A stretch of 20,216 nucleotides of DNA from DUOD01 sp050945235. GTDB taxonomy: Bacteria > Bacillota > Clostridia > DUOD01. Positions 7,087 through 14,407 of this stretch are shown here, piece by piece. Location: NCBI GenBank assembly GCA_050945235.1, contig JBMNSO010000021.1, positions 1-20,216 of the forward strand. Direction: 5' to 3'. Made by a program: the position numbers and the translations under genes. How positions within the stretch are numbered: position 1 is the stretch's first letter; each line of letters starts with the position of its first letter. The notes beneath the pieces are model-generated. The model had not been told where the DNA came from. It made no database searches and worked only from the letters and a program-made list of their open reading frames with translations.

Positions 7087-8532
7087 ATGATATACATAAA
7101 AAAACTAATAATAGAAAATTTTCAGTCCCATAAATTTACTGAGATAGATTTTTCCCGCAATCTTAACGTTATCGTGGGACCATCTGATACGGGGAAAACA
7201 TCAATTATAAGGGCAATGAAATGGGTGCTGTACAATGAACCTAGGGGAACGGGTTTTATCAGGAAGGGTGAGAATACCTGTAGCGTTACCATACATTTTT
7301 CCAATGACTACAAGGTAAAAAGAAAAAGGACTGCTAGTACCAACCAGTATATAGTTATAGACCCTGAGGGCAAAGAAACAATATATGAGGGTTTCGGAAA
7401 TGATGTACCTGTGGAAGTGATAAATATCCATGGCATAAGAAGGGTTGAGTTTGATAAGGGGATATCCTTTAATATAAATATTGCCGAACAAATGGAGGGA
7501 CCCTTTATGCTGTCTCAGCCAGGAACTTTACGGGCAAAAGCAATAGGCAGGCTGGTGGGGGCCCACATTATTGATGCCACGGTAAAGGATATTGCCACGG
7601 ACTTATACAGGCTGACCCAGCATAAAAAAGAAATTGAAAGTGACATTGCTTCTATTGACGACCAGTTAAAACAGTATAAAGACCTTGATAGATTAGAGCA
7701 AGTGATTAAAAAATCCAAAGGGTTACTGGCAGATATAGAAGCCAAGCAGAAGTTACTACAGCGGTATATTGATATTAAAGACAATTATATCATGGCAATT
7801 AACCAAATAAAAAAAACACAGGACCTTTTACATGATTTAAAGGATTTGCACCTTACGGAATCATATGTTGATGATGCACTGAAAAAAGTCCAATGGGTAA
7901 AAAAGCTACTGACTTCCTTAAATAAAATAAGTACCCTTGATAAAGAAATTGCACAATTGCAAAACATGATGAATAAACTTGTGGGACTTAAAAACGCCGA
8001 CGGTTTGCTCAAGACCCTGGAAAAGGTTAATGAAAGGCTTCGGCGTCTAAATCTCAATAAAAGAACCATGGATAGTATTATTGCCCAAATTGCATACAAT
8101 TTAAAGCTCCAGAAAAAATTACAGGCTGTGGATTATTTGGGCCAAAAGCTCAATGATCTTGAGACAGCAATTAACCGTTTAAACACAATCAGTGATTATA
8201 GCAATAAATTAAGGAGACTATCCAGGGAAGAGACAAGGAGCTATCAATTGTCAAATAAACTGTGTAATAGCGCCGATGTGGAGATTATGCTAAACAAGAT
8301 AAAGGAAAAGAAGGATTTGCTTGAGACGTATACTAAGATATATAAGCAATATAGAGAAATATCAAGCGCCTGTCAAAAGGGAACTGACTTTTTGGATCAA
8401 ACGAAAAAAGAAATAAAGGACATGGTAAAGAGGTATGGAAACATTATTAAGAGTTTGGGAAAATGTCCATTATGTAATAGCGCAATAGACGATGACAGGG
8501 TAAGGCATATAATAGATGAGATTATGGAATAG
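7087..8532 (+). CDS. Rad50/SbcC-like ATPase, N-terminal half ending in a zinc hook
   Basis: Starts like an SMC/Rad50 protein (IYIKKLIIENFQSHKFTEID), with Walker A GPSDTGKT at 31-38 and a probable Q-loop near 136-144. From about 170 to 457 the protein is helical and leucine-rich. CPLC at 460-463 matches the Rad50 zinc-hook CxxC motif, yet the chain ends 18 residues later at 481. It has no Walker B, signature motif or C-terminal lobe; those are encoded by the gene starting at 8816. Within the helical region a loose repeat of roughly 45-60 residues can be seen (units near 199, 258, 303, 350 and 395). The split looks native rather than a frameshift, since separate ribosome binding sites and an intervening gene follow. 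Confidence 0.85.
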   Translation: MIYIKKLIIENFQSHKFTEIDFSRNLNVIVGPSDTGKTSIIRAMKWVLYNEPRGTGFIRKGENTCSVTIHFSNDYKVKRKRTASTNQYIVIDPEGKETIYEGFGNDVPVEVINIHGIRRVEFDKGISFNINIAEQMEGPFMLSQPGTLRAKAIGRLVGAHIIDATVKDIATDLYRLTQHKKEIESDIASIDDQLKQYKDLDRLEQVIKKSKGLLADIEAKQKLLQRYIDIKDNYIMAINQIKKTQDLLHDLKDLHLTESYVDDALKKVQWVKKLLTSLNKISTLDKEIAQLQNMMNKLVGLKNADGLLKTLEKVNERLRRLNLNKRTMDSIIAQIAYNLKLQKKLQAVDYLGQKLNDLETAINRLNTISDYSNKLRRLSREETRSYQLSNKLCNSADVEIMLNKIKEKKDLLETYTKIYKQYREISSACQKGTDFLDQTKKEIKDMVKRYGNIIKSLGKCPLCNSAIDDDRVRHIIDEIME

Positions 8533-8550
8533 GGAGGTATACTAACGCAT

Positions 8551-8826
8551 ATGGAAGAAAAAGAAAAGATTTTAGCAGAGTTAAAGAGCAATTTGGAAAA
8601 AGCCAAAAATATAAAGTTTAGGGCGGAGGCTAGGTTGGAACAGCTGCAGAAACAAAAACAGGAGCTGTATGAAGAGCTGGATCAGTTGGGAATAAAACCT
8701 GAAGAATTGGATAATGAGATAAAGAGGCTGAAGGCCGAAATAGATAATATGATTAAGGAGGCAAAATCACTATTGCCGGAAGATATTATTAATAACGGCG
8801 ATAGGGGTGATAGCAGTGGCAACTAG
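8551..8826 (+). CDS. Small coiled-coil protein between the Rad50-like halves
   Basis: A 91-residue hydrophilic, Glu/Lys-rich protein, helical with heptad-like leucines from about 1 to 73 (for example AELKSNLEKAKNIKFRAEAR), broken near LGIKPEELD (46-54). I do not recognise a family. The ATG at 8551 follows AGGGAGGT (8531-8538) at a rather long 12-base spacing. The 3' end overlaps the next gene. Its position between the hook-bearing N-half and the C-half suggests it supplies part of the returning coiled coil of the Rad50-like complex; this is inference. Confidence 0.75.
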   Translation: MEEKEKILAELKSNLEKAKNIKFRAEARLEQLQKQKQELYEELDQLGIKPEELDNEIKRLKAEIDNMIKEAKSLLPEDIINNGDRGDSSGN

Positions 8827-9472
8827 TGAACTATCAGTTATATATGACAGACTTAACGACCTTACATCCTATTTTTATATCCAGAAGGGTAAAGAAGAAC
8901 ATTTATTGATACAAAGGGAGCAAAGTCAACAAAAACTTGACTCCATAACCAAGGAAGCTGATTTATTGGAAAGGGTAAGACTATTGCTTCAAAAGGCTGG
9001 CGAATATGCCCGCGAACAGTCAAAGGTACAAATAGAGAGGCTGGTAACCTACTGTTTACAATATATATTTGGCAATGATATTAAGTTTGAAATAGAGATA
9101 AATGAAAAAAGCGGACGAATAGAAGCTGATTTTTTTGTGGAAACGGATTACGAGGGCTATAAAATACGCAGTCAGCCCCAGGATACCAGGGGGGGAGGCG
9201 TAATAGACATAATATCCCTAGCAATACGTTTGTCCATGCTACAGTCCTATTACCCCGAAATTTATGGGCCTATAGTTTTAGATGAACCGGCAAAACATGT
9301 GAGCGAAGAGTATATAGTAAATGTGTCAAACTTTTTAAGTGAAATAAGCGAGCTCCTTGGGCGCCAGGTTATTATGATTACCCATAATTTGCATTTGGCG
9401 GAGATATCAAAGACCAGCTATAGTGTCTCCCTAGACAAGGGGATAAGCGTTGTTGCACCAATTCGTCCTTGA
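8816..9472 (+). CDS. Rad50/SbcC-like ATPase, C-terminal half
   Basis: Supplies the ATPase motifs missing from the N-half at 7087. Counted from the GTG at 8816 (218 residues): a helical stretch at about 20-75, a signature-like motif with a GGG turn (DTRGGGVIDIISLAIRLSM, about 123-141), Walker B/D-loop IVLDEPAKHVSEEY at about 153-166, and an H-loop MITHN at about 187-191. The signature departs from the usual LSGGE/Q of Rad50. The GTG at 8816 is preferred over 8807 because AGGGGTGA (8803-8810) sits 5 bases before it. It overlaps the preceding gene by 11 bases, implying coupled synthesis. With the N-half it should form one composite ATPase head. Last gene of the repair unit. Confidence 0.85.
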   Translation: MATSELSVIYDRLNDLTSYFYIQKGKEEHLLIQREQSQQKLDSITKEADLLERVRLLLQKAGEYAREQSKVQIERLVTYCLQYIFGNDIKFEIEINEKSGRIEADFFVETDYEGYKIRSQPQDTRGGGVIDIISLAIRLSMLQSYYPEIYGPIVLDEPAKHVSEEYIVNVSNFLSEISELLGRQVIMITHNLHLAEISKTSYSVSLDKGISVVAPIRP

Positions 9473-9589
9473 CATGATATATAAAAAGATATAAAATTAG
9501 ATGGAATACTAATGTCCTGAGATGTGATATGGTTTGGAATTGATGGCGAAAGTAGAATAAAATGCTAATGTATTATGGGATTAATGATG

Positions 9590-9610
9590 ACTGAGTTAGC
9601 ATAGCTCAGT
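9590..9610 (+). terminator. Hairpin between the repair unit and rny
   Basis: ACTGAG at 9590-9595 pairs with CTCAGT at 9605-9610, extendable inward through a G-U pair and TA/TA to a 3-base loop. It is followed by TTTAATT. This may be a weak terminator of the repair unit or a structure in the rny leader. A possible promoter (TTGATG 9540-9545, GCTAAT 9564-9569) lies just upstream but is weak. Confidence 0.4.
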
Positions 9611-9647
9611 TTAATTGTGTCCTTTTGTTAAAAGGAGGTGTTTTATA

Positions 9648-11198
9648 ATTAGTACAGCTGGTCTAATAGGATTAATAGTTGGCGCGATAGTAGTCACGGT
9701 TATAGGTTTCGTTTTAGGGTATCTTTATAGGAAGTTTGTGGCCGAATCGAAGCTGGCAAAAGCGGAAGAAACAGCAGCAAGAATAGTGGAAGATGCCAAA
9801 AAACAAGCGGAAGCCAATAAACGTGAAACACTACTAGAGGCTAAAGAAGAAGTCCATAGACTGCGAAATGAATTTGATAGAGAGAACCGTGAACGAAGAA
9901 ATGAATTACAAAGAATGGAACGGCGTTTGATTCAAAGGGAAGAAACTTTGGAAAAAAAGTTGGAAACCTTGGAATCAAGGGAAGAAGTTTTAGCACGCAA
10001 ACAAAGGGATGTGCAAAGAAAACAGGAAGAAATTGATGAACTCTGCAAAAGACAGGTAGAAGAATTAGAGAGGATATCCAACCTTACCCTGGATGAAGCC
10101 AGGGAACTGCTTCTGCAAAAGGTAGAGAAAGAAACCAAGCATGAGGTCGCTATGATGATACGGGATATAGAGAACAAGGCCAAGGAAGAAGCGGAGAAGA
10201 GGTCCAGGAGTATCCTGAGTTTAGCTATACAAAAATGTGCTGCCGATCATGTATCTGAAGCCACTGTTTCAGTTGTACCTTTGCCCAATGACGAAATGAA
10301 GGGACGTATAATTGGACGGGAAGGAAGAAACATCAGAACCTTGGAAACCTTGACGGGTATTGATTTAATAATTGATGATACCCCAGAAGCGGTTATCCTG
10401 TCGGGTTTTGATCCTATCCGGAGGGAGGTTGCAAGGATCGCCCTGGAGAAATTGATAATCGATGGAAGAATACATCCTGCGCGGATTGAGGAAATGGTGG
10501 AAAAGGCTAGGAAAGAGGTGGACAATCAGATAAGAGAGGAAGGGGAGCAGGCCAGTTTTGATACCGGTGTCCATGGTCTACATCCGGAATTGATAAAGCT
10601 ATTAGGCAGATTAAAGTTTAGGACCAGTTATGGACAAAATGTGTTGCAGCATTCTGTTGAAGTTTCTCATTTGGCTGGTATAATGGCATCCGAAATCGGA
10701 GCAGATGCAACAATTGCCAAAAGGGCAGGACTGTTGCATGATATAGGGAAGGCGGTTGATCACGAAACCGAGGGACCCCACATACAAATAGGTGCAGATC
10801 TGGCTAAAAAATATAAAGAGAGTTCAGAAATAATACATGCTATTATGGCACATCACGGGGATATTGAGGCTAGTACAGTAGAGGCCGTACTTGTACAGGC
10901 TGCCGATGCTGTATCGGCTGCAAGACCTGGTGCAAGGCGGGAAACCCTTGAAGCGTATATTAAAAGGTTAGAAAAGTTAGAAGAAATAGCAAATTCTTTC
11001 GCAGGCGTGGAAAAATCTTTTGCGATACAAGCAGGACGGGAAATCAGAATAATAGTAAAACCAGAGGACGTAGACGATTTATCAGCCATACAGATGGCAA
11101 AGGATATAGTAAAAAGAATCGAACGGGAACTTGAATATCCAGGACAAATAAAGGTAAATGTAATCAGAGAAACCCGTGCAATAGAATATGCAAAATAA
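9648..11198 (+). CDS. rny: Ribonuclease Y
   Basis: Membrane-anchored endoribonuclease that initiates mRNA decay in Firmicutes. Counted from ATT at 9648 (516 residues; B. subtilis RNase Y has 520): transmembrane helix about 3-28, long charged coiled coil about 30-190, KH RNA-binding domain about 205-275 with GRIIGREGRN at 219-228, and an HD hydrolase domain with HDIGK at 364-368. The only strong ribosome binding site, AAAGGAGGTG at 9631-9640, lies downstream of the only canonical in-frame start nearby (TTG at 9615). It points instead to ATT at 9648 (9-base spacing from GGAGG) or ATA at 9645. Using TTG 9615 would add 11 residues and has no ribosome binding site. The neighbour ymdB is its usual partner. 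Confidence 0.95.
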   Translation: MSTAGLIGLIVGAIVVTVIGFVLGYLYRKFVAESKLAKAEETAARIVEDAKKQAEANKRETLLEAKEEVHRLRNEFDRENRERRNELQRMERRLIQREETLEKKLETLESREEVLARKQRDVQRKQEEIDELCKRQVEELERISNLTLDEARELLLQKVEKETKHEVAMMIRDIENKAKEEAEKRSRSILSLAIQKCAADHVSEATVSVVPLPNDEMKGRIIGREGRNIRTLETLTGIDLIIDDTPEAVILSGFDPIRREVARIALEKLIIDGRIHPARIEEMVEKARKEVDNQIREEGEQASFDTGVHGLHPELIKLLGRLKFRTSYGQNVLQHSVEVSHLAGIMASEIGADATIAKRAGLLHDIGKAVDHETEGPHIQIGADLAKKYKESSEIIHAIMAHHGDIEASTVEAVLVQAADAVSAARPGARRETLEAYIKRLEKLEEIANSFAGVEKSFAIQAGREIRIIVKPEDVDDLSAIQMAKDIVKRIERELEYPGQIKVNVIRETRAIEYAK

Positions 11199-11222
11199 AG
11201 GTGTGCAACTGCGCACCTTTTT
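11197..11222 (+). terminator. Rho-independent terminator after rny
   Basis: AAAGGTGTGC (11197-11206) pairs with GCGCACCTTT (11211-11220), allowing one G-U, around the loop AACT, and runs into a five-T tract at 11218-11222. It overlaps the rny stop codon. ymdB begins 24 bases later, so read-through may still feed it. Confidence 0.8.
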
Positions 11223-11245
11223 ATATAGTAATGAGGAGTAAAATG

Positions 11246-12040
11246 ATGAATATACTAATACTAGGTGATATTGTTGGAAAACCAGGCAGAAAAGGTGCCC
11301 GAAGAATAATAGAACATATTAAAGAATTGTATAGCGTGGACTTAATTGTCGCCAATGGCGAAAATGCAGCCGGTGGAAAGGGTATAACCATGGCAGTGCT
11401 AGACCAATTAGTGGATATGGGTATTAATGTCGTTACCATGGGTAACCATGTATGGGCCAAGAGGGACATACATTACATATTTAACTCCCCGAAGGAGTAT
11501 AAGATAATAAGACCTGCCAATTATCCTGAAGGGGGAACTCCCGGCCGCGGTCATTGCATAGTTAAAATAGGGGACGTCGATGTCGGGGTAATTAATATAT
11601 CCGGCAGGGTATTTATGGAGTGCCTTGATAATCCCTTTAGTGTAGTAGACAGAGAAATAGACTGTATAAGAGACAAATGCAACATTATACTGGTAGACTT
11701 CCATGCTGAGGCCACTGCAGAAAAGATTGCAATGGGTTGGTATCTTGATGGAAGAGTAAGTATGGTATATGGTACCCATACCCATGTCCAAACTTCAGAC
11801 GAACGGATACTACCGGGAGGAACTGGATATATAACCGATATAGGCATGGTAGGTTCCAAGGATTCCGTATTGGGGGTAAAGAAGGATATAATTATTGAAA
11901 AATTTAAAACCAGTCTTCCGGCAAAATTTCAACTGGCTACAGGTGATATAATTGCCAACGGCATATTGGTGGAGATTAATGAAAGTAATAGTAAAACCAT
12001 CAGTATAAAACGTATAAACAATACCTTCCCAAATGAATAG
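11246..12040 (+). CDS. ymdB: YmdB-family metallophosphodiesterase
   Basis: Metal-dependent phosphoesterase of the YmdB/DR1281 family, which hydrolyses 2',3'-cyclic nucleotides; in B. subtilis it affects biofilm and motility choice and sits next to rny. Family ligands are in place: D8 (LILGD), E39 and N40 (ANGENAAGGKG), N67/H68 (MGNHVW), H153 (DFHAEAT) and H178/H180 (GTHTH). Length is 264 residues. AGGAG at 11234-11238 favours ATG 11246 (7-base spacing) over the adjacent ATG 11243. A longer frame from GTG 11201 would begin inside the rny terminator and is rejected. Confidence 0.95.
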   Translation: MNILILGDIVGKPGRKGARRIIEHIKELYSVDLIVANGENAAGGKGITMAVLDQLVDMGINVVTMGNHVWAKRDIHYIFNSPKEYKIIRPANYPEGGTPGRGHCIVKIGDVDVGVINISGRVFMECLDNPFSVVDREIDCIRDKCNIILVDFHAEATAEKIAMGWYLDGRVSMVYGTHTHVQTSDERILPGGTGYITDIGMVGSKDSVLGVKKDIIIEKFKTSLPAKFQLATGDIIANGILVEINESNSKTISIKRINNTFPNE

Positions 12041-12071
12041 CACCAAATATTTGGAAAAAAATAAAATATAA

Positions 12072-12100
12072 AAAGGATTTTCCTTTTACATGTAGAATAA
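12072..12100 (+). promoter_or_regulatory. Sigma-H-type promoter of spoVS
   Basis: AAAGGATTT at 12072-12080 matches the B. subtilis sigma-H -35 consensus RnAGGAwWW. GTAGAATAA at 12092-12100 matches the -10 consensus RnnGAATww, with 11 bases between them. spoVS is a known sigma-H target in B. subtilis. The -35 lies within a small AT-rich inverted repeat (AAAAGGA/TCCTTTT, 12071-12087) that might also weakly terminate ymdB. Confidence 0.78.
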
Positions 12101-12146
12101 TAATGTTATCAGTAAAATATTAAGTATTTGGGGGGTTTAAACAGTA

Positions 12147-12407
12147 ATGGAAGTATTAAAAGTGTCAGCAAAATCAAATCCAAACTCCGTTGCAGGTGCA
12201 TTAGCAGGTGTTTTGCGGGAAAAAGGTTCTGCTGAGATACAGGCGATTGGTGCAGGTGCACTAAATCAGGCAGTTAAAGCTGTAGCCATAGCCAGAGGTT
12301 TTGTAGCTCCCAGCGGATTAGATTTAATCTGTATACCGGCTTTTACGGATATTCAGATAGACGGTGAGGAAAGGACAGCAATAAAACTGATTGTTGAACC
12401 AAGATAA
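12147..12407 (+). CDS. spoVS: Stage V sporulation protein S
   Basis: Small 86-residue protein with the highly conserved SpoVS text (EVLKVSAKSNPNSVAGALAG, then GAGALNQAVKAVAIARG and CIPAFTDIQIDGEERTAIKL). In B. subtilis it is needed for normal coat assembly and affects sporulation entry and septation; its fold is Alba-like and may bind nucleic acid. ATG at 12147 follows a GGGGGG run at 12130-12135. A sigma-H-type promoter upstream and a terminator downstream make it a single-gene unit expressed at the onset of sporulation. It is the best evidence that the organism forms spores. Confidence 0.97.
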   Translation: MEVLKVSAKSNPNSVAGALAGVLREKGSAEIQAIGAGALNQAVKAVAIARGFVAPSGLDLICIPAFTDIQIDGEERTAIKLIVEPR

Positions 12408-12439
12408 CAATATTAATAAATAATTAATTATAATGTTTA

Positions 12440-12470
12440 TAAACCTGCTTTACAAAGCAGGTTTATTTTA
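12440..12470 (+). terminator. Rho-independent terminator after spoVS
   Basis: AAACCTGCTT (12441-12450) pairs exactly with AAGCAGGTTT (12455-12464) around the loop TACA, followed by ATTTTA. It closes the spoVS unit. Confidence 0.85.
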
Positions 12471-12502
12471 TAGTACACATTGAAATTGGGAGGCTTAAAA
12501 AT

Positions 12503-13453
12503 TTGGAAGACAATTTTATTATCGATGGTCATTGCGATACCCTTTATAAAATATATAAAGATGGTGCCGATCTATATGACAGTAGGGGTATACTTCAAAG
12601 CAGCATACAAAATATGTTAAGGGGTGGTGTCAAACTTCAGATTTTTGCGGCATGGGTAGGTGATAAAACCAACGATTGGTGCCCGGCTGTAGATGTAAAT
12701 ATTATGATTAGCCTCTTTTACAAGCATATTCTTTTTAATAACCAACATATCGTTCCGGTATTCTGTTATAAGGACATTGAAGAAAATCTTAACAACGAAA
12801 AAATACTTGCATTATTGGCTATAGAAGGTGGAGAGGCCCTCAGTGGGAGACTGGAAATGTTGGACATGTATTATAGATTGGGTGTAAGGTGTTTAACCCT
12901 AACATGGAACAATCGGAATGAAATTGGGGACGGTGTAATGGAAGACAATTCAGAGCAGGGCTTAACGGGTTTTGGCAGGAAAGTCGTGGAGCAAATGAAT
13001 AACATGGGTATGATAATCGACGTATCCCATATATCCAAGAGGGGTTTTTGGGATGTTATGGAGACCTCTAGCCAACCGGTAATCGCTAGCCACTCTAACT
13101 CTTTATATGTACATAATAACAAGAGGAATCTTGATGATGATCAAATAAAGGCTATTGCCCGTCACAAGGGCATTGTGGGCATTAATTTCTATCCAAGATT
13201 TTTGGGGGATGGAAAGGCTTCCATTTTGGATATACTAAAACACATAGATCATATTTCCTTTATCTGTGGCAACGTTGACTGCATAGCCTTTGGAAGTGAT
13301 TTTGATGGTATTGAACAGGTGGTGGATGGCGTTGAAAACAGCAGCTGTTTTAATAATATTGTGGAAGCATTATATAAATTCAATTATTCAGAAGCTGATA
13401 TAAAAAAAATCTGTCACGGAAACTATATACGATATTTGAAAAGGGTGCTATAG
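12503..13453 (+). CDS. Membrane dipeptidase-like protein (peptidase family M19)
   Basis: Zinc dipeptidase of the renal dipeptidase (M19) family, which cleaves dipeptides, often with tolerance for D-residues at the C-terminal side. Visible ligands: H10 and D12 (DGHCDT), E108 (LAIEGGEA), H176 (DVSHIS), H197 (ASHSNS), with R208-N209 after it, and the catalytic-area aspartate in GSDFDG near 266. The length of 316 residues is typical of bacterial members. No signal peptide, so probably cytoplasmic. TTG at 12503 is set by GGGAGG at 12488-12493 with 9-base spacing. The PHP gene follows 13 bases after the stop, forming a likely two-gene unit. The physiological substrate is not apparent. Confidence 0.92.
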   Translation: MEDNFIIDGHCDTLYKIYKDGADLYDSRGILQSSIQNMLRGGVKLQIFAAWVGDKTNDWCPAVDVNIMISLFYKHILFNNQHIVPVFCYKDIEENLNNEKILALLAIEGGEALSGRLEMLDMYYRLGVRCLTLTWNNRNEIGDGVMEDNSEQGLTGFGRKVVEQMNNMGMIIDVSHISKRGFWDVMETSSQPVIASHSNSLYVHNNKRNLDDDQIKAIARHKGIVGINFYPRFLGDGKASILDILKHIDHISFICGNVDCIAFGSDFDGIEQVVDGVENSSCFNNIVEALYKFNYSEADIKKICHGNYIRYLKRVL

Positions 13454-13466
13454 GAGACTTATTAGT

Positions 13467-14285
13467 ATGTATGCTGATTTACATATTCATAGTATTTATT
13501 CCGACGGAAGGTTAACCCCGGGGGAAATTGCAAAGTATGCCAGGGCTGTAGGCTTAAAGGCTGTTTCATTGACCGACCACGATACCGTTAAAGGGATAGA
13601 TGACATGCTTAACCATGGTAGGAAAAACGATATTTTGGTTATACCGGGGATAGAACTCAGTACTGAGTACAATAATGAAGAAATCCATATCTTAGGCTAT
13701 TTTATTAACCACAAGGCCCAGAACCTGGATGGAAAGCTGCAACAATTAAGGCATCTTAAGATTGAACGGACGGAAAAAATGGCATATAATTTAAAAAGAA
13801 TTTATGGAATAGATATTCTAAAGGAGCTGGCACAGGTAAAAAAAACAACCCATACCCTGGGAAGACCACATTTAGCCAGAATCCTAGTCGACAAGGGCAT
13901 AGTATCTTCCATGGCTGATGCATTTGAAAAGTACTTGAATGAGGACTGTCCTGCATATGTAGACCGAAAAAGGATGACACCGCAGGAGGGAGTAAGGTTG
14001 ATAAAGGAAGCCGAGGGCCTGCCTGTATTGGCTCATCCCGGGTTGATAAAGAGGGATATTGATGTGATGGTCATTATGAAACAAGGGCTGGAGGGTATGG
14101 AAGTATTTCATGCCAAGCATACAAAGGAAGTCCAACAGCGGCTTGAACAAATGTGTCTGGCTAATAAATGGGTGATAACAGGTGGGAGCGATTGCCATGG
14201 TGATAGGTTGAGGGGAAGGCTTATAATGGGTTGCGCCGGATTGGAAAAAAAATATTTCCAGGCTCTTTTGCAATACAATCAATAG
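13467..14285 (+). CDS. PHP-domain phosphoesterase (TrpH/RNase AM-like)
   Basis: Member of the polymerase-and-histidinol-phosphatase family, COG0613 type. Metal ligands: H6 and H8 (DLHIHS), D13, D37/H38/D39 (TDHDT), E63 (GIELS), H74, H190 (LAHPG), and D242/H244 (GGSDCHGD). Characterised relatives hydrolyse 3',5'-nucleoside bisphosphates or trim RNA 5' ends (YciV/TrpH, RNase AM), so an RNA or nucleotide role is likely but not provable here. 272 residues, full length. ATG at 13467 with AGGAG at 13452-13456, partly overlapping the stop of the dipeptidase gene. No obvious terminator follows. Confidence 0.9.
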   Translation: MYADLHIHSIYSDGRLTPGEIAKYARAVGLKAVSLTDHDTVKGIDDMLNHGRKNDILVIPGIELSTEYNNEEIHILGYFINHKAQNLDGKLQQLRHLKIERTEKMAYNLKRIYGIDILKELAQVKKTTHTLGRPHLARILVDKGIVSSMADAFEKYLNEDCPAYVDRKRMTPQEGVRLIKEAEGLPVLAHPGLIKRDIDVMVIMKQGLEGMEVFHAKHTKEVQQRLEQMCLANKWVITGGSDCHGDRLRGRLIMGCAGLEKKYFQALLQYNQ

Positions 14286-14351
14286 GTTCGCAATAATCAA
14301 TTTGATAAGTTGCAAATTCCAGTATTCGAGATGGATTATAGGGCATATATA

Positions 14352-14378
14352 TGGTATAATATGAATTATTCGAATAAT
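14352..14378 (+). promoter_or_regulatory. Extended -10 promoter and palindrome before the aminotransferase gene
   Basis: TGGTATAAT at 14352-14360 is an extended -10 (TG-n-TATAAT); no good -35 is seen. Just downstream, at the expected transcription start, ATTATTCGAATAAT (14365-14378) is a perfect 14-base palindrome that could be a repressor site. The promoter is likely; the operator role is a guess. Confidence 0.5.
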
Positions 14379-14407
14379 GGAATTTCAAAAAAGCAGAGGA
14401 GGAATTG

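Noticed and set aside
8532..8560. Frameshift or sequencing error joining the Rad50-like N-half to the 91-residue protein
   Set aside because: The stop at 8530-8532 is followed at once by a good ribosome binding site (AGGGAGGT) and an ATG, and the next junction also has its own site, which fits separate genes; resequencing would settle it.
11201..11245. GTG 11201 as the ymdB start
   Set aside because: It falls inside the rny terminator hairpin, has no ribosome binding site, and would add residues not found in the family.
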